Part shown: one piece after another, positions 58,326 to 64,000 of the stretch
How positions within the stretch are numbered: position 1 is the stretch's first letter
How the letters are laid out: every line of letters begins with the position of its first letter
Assembly (NCBI RefSeq): GCF_051106095.1
Contig: NC_135787.1
Location: 170,213,001-170,277,000 of the forward strand
Direction: 5' to 3'
DNA length: 64,000 bases
Source: Pogona vitticeps
Taxonomy: Eukaryota; Chordata; Lepidosauria; Squamata; Agamidae
The notes under the pieces: generated by a model
The model's database searches: none
Told to the model about the DNA's origin: nothing
What the model saw: the letters and a program-made list of their open reading frames with translations, nothing else
Made by a program: the position numbers and the translations under genes

Positions 58326-58645
58326 CCTGTGTTTCTCTGAAAATAAGACAGGGTCTTGCATTAATTTTTGCTCCAAAAACGCATTAGGGCTTATTTTCAG
58401 GGGATGTTTTTTTTTCATGTACAACAATCTTTTGTTGTTGTTAAGTTGTGTCCGACTGGTGGTGACCCCATGGACCAAAGTACGCCAGGCCCTCCTGTCT
58501 TCCACTACAGTCATGTCATCTTCTTCTGGTTGCCACACAATGATGGAGGGTGGGGTTTCACTTAACTGGGGCTTATTTTTGGGGTAGGGCTTATATTATG
58601 AGCATCCTGAAAATCATTCTAGGGCTTATTTTCGGGGAAACATGG
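58326..58645. mobile_element. MITE with GTTTCYCYGAAAATAAG ends, split by a BovB tail
   Basis: Left CCTGTGTTTCTCTGAAAATA AGAC; right GGCTTATTTTCGGGGAAACA TGG; inner TTAGGGCTTATTTTCAGGGG and CTGGGGCTTATTTTTGGGGT also pair. A BovB tail sits at 58429-58506. Superfamily not certain. Confidence 0.8.
58429..58506 (-). mobile_element. BovB/BovB-tailed SINE 3' end nested in a MITE
   Basis: Plus strand TTGTTGTTGTTAAGTTGTGT CCGACTGGTGGTGACCCCAT GGACCAAAGTACGCCAGGCC is the reverse complement of the BovB 3' end, with a (CAA)n tail. The minus-strand frame gives [20 protein letters not shown]. Confidence 0.85.
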
Positions 58646-59039
58646 TACTATCACCCTTATATGGTTTGGAATGCCCAAGGCCTTATCCATGTTCCCCCTC
58701 CCTTGCTGGAGCTGAGGAAAAGGGCCTTTTCTATGTTGGTACTAAAATAACAGAATGCCCCATCAAAAGGTTCACCTGGTAATTTCACTGTTTCCTTATT
58801 CAGAAACTATTATACACCTCTTCTTAAAATAACTATTGCTGATTATTTTCTATTCCCTTTTATTTATAGATTTTATGTTGTTATATAATTCCTTTATATT
58901 AAGGATGGAGGATGTGTGACCCTATATTGTGGAACAGCAGTTCCTAGTATCCCTCAACATTGGCTTTGTTAGTTGATGGGAACTGCAGTCTAACATGTTG
59001 CAGATTACATATTGGCCAAAATGCTGTTACTTAGTGGAG

Positions 59040-59270
59040 TATATTGCAGCGGAATAGGCCCATTGAAGCAATGGGTATTTAGTGAGTCACCTCTTCTGTA
59101 GCTTCCATTGATTTAAATTGACCAACTCTTAACTGCAACTTCATATTCTGAACTAAGTTGTAATTAGAGTAGGCCTATTTGAATCAATGGAACATATAGA
59201 GGGGAGTTGACTGTCTAAATCCCCACTGATTAAGTGGGCCTACTGTAGTGTGATTTACTATGCCAAGCAA
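59040..59270. repeat. Old dispersed repeat (TAGGCCYAYTGAATCAATGG)
   Basis: Two tandem-like blocks: ATAGGCCCATTGAAGCAATG GGTA... and AGTAGGCCTATTTGAATCAA TGG..., then TAAGTGGGCCTACTGTAGTG TGATTTACTATGCCAAGCAA. Related copies at 63655-63800, 43364-43460 and 36725-36780. Confidence 0.55.
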
Positions 59271-61367
59271 CATAATTTTGGCCATTGCAACACTTTTTTC
59301 ATCTGATAAAGCTGGCTGTAACGCATGGAAGTTTGCACTATAATTAATGTGCTTGCCATTACAGTGCCACAATAGTTGCTTATCTTTTCTCCCAACATGT
59401 TAAGGTTGCACTTCTGAAAACTCTTCATGTTTCCATGGAATACAAGGACATTTGCATTGGATGCTGTTTGCTTAAGCTGCCTCTGGATCAGGATTTTTGT
59501 GAAAGATTAGGACTGTGTTTTATTAAATAAAGAATTTTAGTAAATTCTTTTTTCAATCAGTACATCTAAATTTAATCAAGACCGTATCAATCAGCTACTT
59601 CATGGTCAATAGCAGAAAAAATAGAAAATGTAAAACTCCCTTTTTAGCCTATTTTCATCTCATGTGTTTTCTGTTATCTTGAACTTTTTCTATTAAAAAA
59701 AGGAAAAAGTTACAGATATAATAAAAGTTCAAGACAATTATTCATCGTAGCAGTGAGGATAAAAAGGAAGGTGTCTAAAAGACGACTAAAACTAAATATA
59801 GATATATAAGTACTTTTACTTTGGAACGTATGCAGCAACAAGAATGCACCAGAGTGTTTGCTGTGCAAAAGGGGCTATTTATCTTTGATTATGAATTTCT
59901 TACCATTCTGCCACAATGGAGAAATTCTCTGAACTGACTACCTGTTTGTAAGTACTGTAGTGTTAAACCACATCTGATCTAGCACTGGACTTTCTGTGTT
60001 CAGCACCCCCATGAATGAAGTTTGATCTTAAAATATATTTTCTTGTAAACAGAGTTTCATAGATTCCCTTCCGGTATGACTTGAGATTTGAAGAAAACTA
60101 CAAATATCCCTCTTTCTCTATAGGCAATATAGATTTGACAATATCTTGATGAGGAATTTTGGGACATATGAGAGTCCTCATTTCTATGCAAGAGCAACAA
60201 TATAAACAGATTTTTTGTAATTTGCATAAATTATCATTTCACAAAACTAAAACTCTTTCCCTTAAGAAGTAAAGTACACATATAGAATTACTGGCTGCTT
60301 ACTTAAAAAGACACAAACACCCCTTCCAGTGCTTCTGCTTCTATGCAACAAAGCAGCAGTCATTGTTTTGTTAATTATTCACATTGTTCATGCAATTTCG
60401 CTTAATTTGTGCCAAAAACTAAATCTCCTCTTGTTGTCTTGGCAACTGCAGTACAAAAGAGCTTGTACTCTTGACGGGTGAGAATAATTTTTCCAGTATT
60501 TTAGTCTCACGTGTGAAGATGAGACGAGCAAGGATTTATCTCCCTAATGAACATTGCCATGTGCCAAAAATGTCATATGGCAGAAGGCACCACAGACATT
60601 TCACTCCATTCTTTCCATTCTTCCATTTTTTCTCGCTTTGCTCCCCAATTCTCTATGTAAACTTCTACTTTATTTAGTTTCTTATACTTTGTAAAATCTG
60701 TACGGGTCCACAATCTTCATGGTGTTGCATCTCTCAGAAGTACAGAAGCAAACAAACAGTTGACTTGTGCTTGCTGGGTGCCATAGAGCACATAGTTTGT
60801 TTTCCACATTGCCACAGGCTGTAGATTTGGAGATTCACACAACTTCAAAGGCAGCCCAGCACCAATGGGAATCCACAAGGAGGCACTTGCTCATTCAGGA
60901 GCAACTGCTTCCATTACTCTGAGAGGTGCTTTATTCACTTGAAGAGCTTATTCATTTCTGTCTGATGTCTGACTGCATGACTGAACACACCTTGAGGTCA
61001 TGATTCTAAAAGTGACTGCAAAAGCAAGTATTGAAATGTATTTTCAGACAGATTAAGTGTGTAGTTTTTTATCTGAGAGATATAAAAAAAACTTCTGAGT
61101 TAAAATGAATTATAAAAATAATAAAGGTTTGTTCACCCTAATCATCAAGAGTAAAATAAAAAGTAATTTAACTTATGGGAAGGCAAATTAAATGTCAGAA
61201 AAATACATTTTATAGAAAGTGTTTACAATATACTCTGGTTGTAAATATGTTTTGTTGTGAACAGTCCAGTTGACACAAGGTGATATTTAAAGCTATTCAA
61301 AATTTGTTCCCAGAAATAGAAGTGAGCCATTTTGGGCATCACTGCAAGGAAAGCCTAGAAAAAGGTA
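59271..61367. other. Intergenic, nothing recognised
   Basis: No gene, RNA or clear repeat. Short open frames only (for example 60471-60677), without known domains. Confidence 0.5.
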
Positions 61368-61440
61368 CCCATTTGGACTACAAGTTCCAGCAGGGGATTT
61401 TGGGAGTTGTAGTCCCAAAAAAGCAGCATTTCACCCTTTG
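61368..61440. repeat. Palindromic hAT-MITE remnant
   Basis: TTTGGACTACAAGTTCCAGC faces GGGAGTTGTAGTCCCAAAAA; family of 54037-54162. Confidence 0.55.
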
Positions 61441-63110
61441 GGTTTAGAATGACTCTGCCGTTCGAGCTCCTAAATGTGCTGCTGCCTGGACTTGGAAGCA
61501 TTTACCTTTGGTATGTTTTAGTTCGTATTTTAAGTAGTATGGGGGTGGGATTTAGAACTGGACTTAAAAGAAAATAATGTATTGCATCTCTTTCACCCAA
61601 AGATGAGACAGACTTTTCATGTTGAGTACATACTATTGCTTTCTCCTGTATTAGTTAAACTGAACCTCTAAAAACAATGCCTGCCTGCCTCTGGATTTCA
61701 TGCCTTTGTTGGTGGGGAGGGGGTCAGTCAGACAGAATTGATGGATTGGGGAAGGTCAGAGGCCATTTTTGTCAAAAGTAAGTGACCCTTGAATCAAGAG
61801 GTAGCCTGAACCACCACCACCCCCAAAAAATCATGAGTGGATGTGGTTCTCACTGCTCTACTCCTGCTGAGCCTCTGCCTACCCCTCTAGTAATGAAAGC
61901 TGTTCACAGAAAGACAATGTTTTATGTATATCCCACTCACTTCATGCATATAGTGAATTGCACTACAAGTGTTTTGTTATCTATAGCAATGCTAGAAAGA
62001 GAATCAGATTATATCACAGTACAATGCTAGATACAGGGCTAAGTAGGAAGATAGTGAAAAGCACCAACATATTCACACTTACCAAGAATATTGCTTACTG
62101 TACTTCCCAGGGTCTTCTTCTGAGTAAATGCACTGACATTTGCTCTTAGTTTATAGTCTCCATATTTATAGGGGGGAAAAACATTATTAGATTTTTTTTT
62201 CTTAAACCAGAGTGTAAAATCGTTCTTTTTTGGACTTTAGTTCCTACTTTCTTTTGTTTTAGCATTGCTTGTCAGTTCACAAACGTGTTAAAAATGGAAT
62301 GTAATCAAGGGCTTGGAACAATAGTGCCTTACACTAATGGGGGTGGTATAAAAATCTATGAAATAAATTTTAAAAATGAAATAAACTCAGCCTTTGCAGC
62401 TGCCATTTATGGGAAGAGGAGATTGTGTCCAGCTGCATATCTTTGTTTTTCTGATTTTGCATTGGTTCCACCTGATAGGCTGTTCCCCAACTTGGTTCTC
62501 TCCAGATGTCTTTAATTCAGGTCACATTAGAGGATAGCAAGAGTAGTAGAAGGATTAGAATTGCATGTGAAGAAAAGCCCTGGTTCAGGCCCTGAAACTA
62601 CGGTAGTTAAAAGTATCTCAAGAGCCTGGAGGCCTGCCATCAGTCTGCATGTACAATGATTTTAGTGTTTTTAGGAGCAATGGAAAATAATTCCAAATGT
62701 CACTGTACAAAGTGTAACAAGAGTAATATATGGAAGACAAGAGCAATACTGAAAAGATCAGTGCTGAGCTGGAGAGCAAGTGCTCTATTTTCTTACAGGA
62801 TTTTTTTCCCTTCGTCAACAATCCTCTCTCACACCTCATCCAACAGGAGACCCTCCCCCACACACACCTCAGACAGACTTTTTGTAGGACATAGATAGCT
62901 CCAGACAGTGAGGAGGCAATAGAAAATATTCCTTTTATAAATCTGTACACCTATCATTGAATCCAAGCCTTTTGACATTTTTCATAGCATGCTAGGTGTC
63001 TTCCCCAGCACAAAATCTAGAAATTGTACAACAGTGTAAAAACACCACACACATTACCCGTTTATAATTCAAAATTTCAAATGAATTGAGCTAAGATTCT
63101 TTATCTTGTT
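61441..63110. other. Intergenic, nothing recognised
   Basis: Short overlapping open frames (61782-62030, 62285-62515, 62618-62950) with no domain I know. I see no splice-bounded conserved peptide. Confidence 0.45.
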
Positions 63111-63111
63111 T

Positions 63112-63225
63112 TTTATTTAAGTGTGAAAATCCTTCATATATCTTGGGCAACTGTACATATAATACATTTCCATTTAACCATAAACACAATTATCACCACT
63201 GTTGAGTGCTATCAAATATTTTATT
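63112..63225 (-). terminator. Candidate poly(A) signals of an upstream neighbour
   Basis: Two AATAAA hexamers on the minus strand at 63225-63220 and 63117-63112 in A/T-rich sequence. In human gene order RFX4 lies upstream of RIC8B on the same strand, so its 3' UTR could end here. No RFX4 exon was recognised, so this is a guess from position. Confidence 0.15.
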
Positions 63226-63654
63226 TACAAAACAATTATTAAGATGCCTGATGTCATATTTCCTTGTAATTATATCTTACCCATAGGGTAATAAGTCCAC
63301 CATAATTGTTTGGTGCTTTTAAAATTTATAATACAGAAGAAAAAAAGCCCTCTATGTTAATAGTTCCCTACCAAATAAAATCCACAAAGAACTATGAATC
63401 TGACCAAAGATACCAATGAAAAAAGACCTTCCCAAAATACAGTATTTTCCCCCACACATAGCATAAAATAGGTCCAAAGGCACAGCTTTGAAGTCTGTAC
63501 AACTGTATAGATTTCTTCTGGCAAGGCACCAGTAAAGCAGTATTTATACCAAGCTATAGATAACAAAGTATTTTGTTTTTGCACTTTGAATTGTAGCTTT
63601 CACATGCTTGCTTAGCTTGACAATATTAATGTAGTTTTCTTAGTCTGAAGTCCT

Positions 63655-63800
63655 GTTGGTTAATATATTAAGTTGTGACTAAAGTAGGCCCACTGAATTA
63701 GTGATGTTCTGGTGAGGCAACTCCATAAGTTCCATTGATTAAATGAATCTACAGTACTATACTCTAGTTGTGACTTAACTATGCTAAGCAAGAGGACTTC
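63655..63800. repeat. Old dispersed repeat (TAGGCCYAYTGAATCAATGG family)
   Basis: AAGTTGTGACTAAAGTAGGC CCACTGAATTAGTGATGTTC, then GTTGTGACTTAACTATGCTA AGCAAG; same family as 59040-59270. Confidence 0.55.
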
Positions 63801-64000
63801 AGCCTTAGTGTGTTAGGTTGAATGCAATCATACTTGCCCCACCCAGACCCAAAGAGCTGTCCATTAGGAGCCTGTGTTGCCCTCCCTGCTGAGTTGCTTT
63901 TGTGCCAGCTAGCACATCCTACATTGGAGCCAACCCTGCTATTCAGCAGAGTGAGGCAAGTGCCCCATGGATGCTGAGGCAGGTAATATCCTAATTCTTC

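Noticed and set aside
1-64000. A previously undescribed gene system
   Set aside because: Outside RIC8B, I found only repeats and unrecognised non-coding DNA; no cluster of unknown conserved frames is visible.

Overview
The window is vertebrate nuclear DNA, almost certainly from a squamate reptile (a lizard or snake). The evidence is one vertebrate multi-exon gene with GT-AG introns set in a mix of repeats typical of squamates: RTE-BovB and L1 LINEs, tRNA-derived SINEs, and many short hAT and TA-flanked (Tc1/mariner/pogo-like) elements. I cannot name the species.

The only protein-coding gene I can support is RIC8B (synembryn-B, the chaperone/GEF for G-alpha-s and G-alpha-olf), on the minus strand from the ATG at 56186 to the TAG at 19372. 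I could place all ten coding exons from their splice sites: 56109-56186, 50858-50905, 45407-46015, 44152-44246, 32065-32227, 27285-27380, 26275-26419, 25397-25541, 24472-24591 and 19372-19483. They add up to exactly 1611 nt (536 codons plus stop), with every intron phase matching and no internal stop, so the gene looks intact. A GC-rich promoter with two CCAAT boxes, a GC box and a good ZNF143/SBS-like motif lies just upstream (56187-56560).

Layout: 1-2885 is a decayed L1 interrupted by a TA-flanked element. 2886-18838 is non-coding DNA with SINEs, short hAT copies and Penelope-like scraps; I see no gene there. 18839-19371 is the probable 3' UTR. 19372-56186 is RIC8B, whose introns carry nearly all the well-preserved transposons. 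56187-56560 is the promoter. 56561-64000 is intergenic, with another TA-flanked element, a MITE split by a BovB tail, and a possible 3' end of an upstream neighbour (RFX4 would be expected from human gene order, but I identified no exon of it).

The transposon record is readable in detail: many hAT-type elements have an 8-bp target duplication, several elements are nested, and foldback elements sit close to exons. I did not find evidence of a new biological system. The most useful observations are the complete RIC8B model, the in-frame 120-nt exon 9 (the exon skipped in the mammalian Ric-8B delta-9 form) with a foldback element in the intron upstream of it, the ZNF143-like promoter site, and an inverted pair of hammerhead-ribozyme-like repeats in intron 1.
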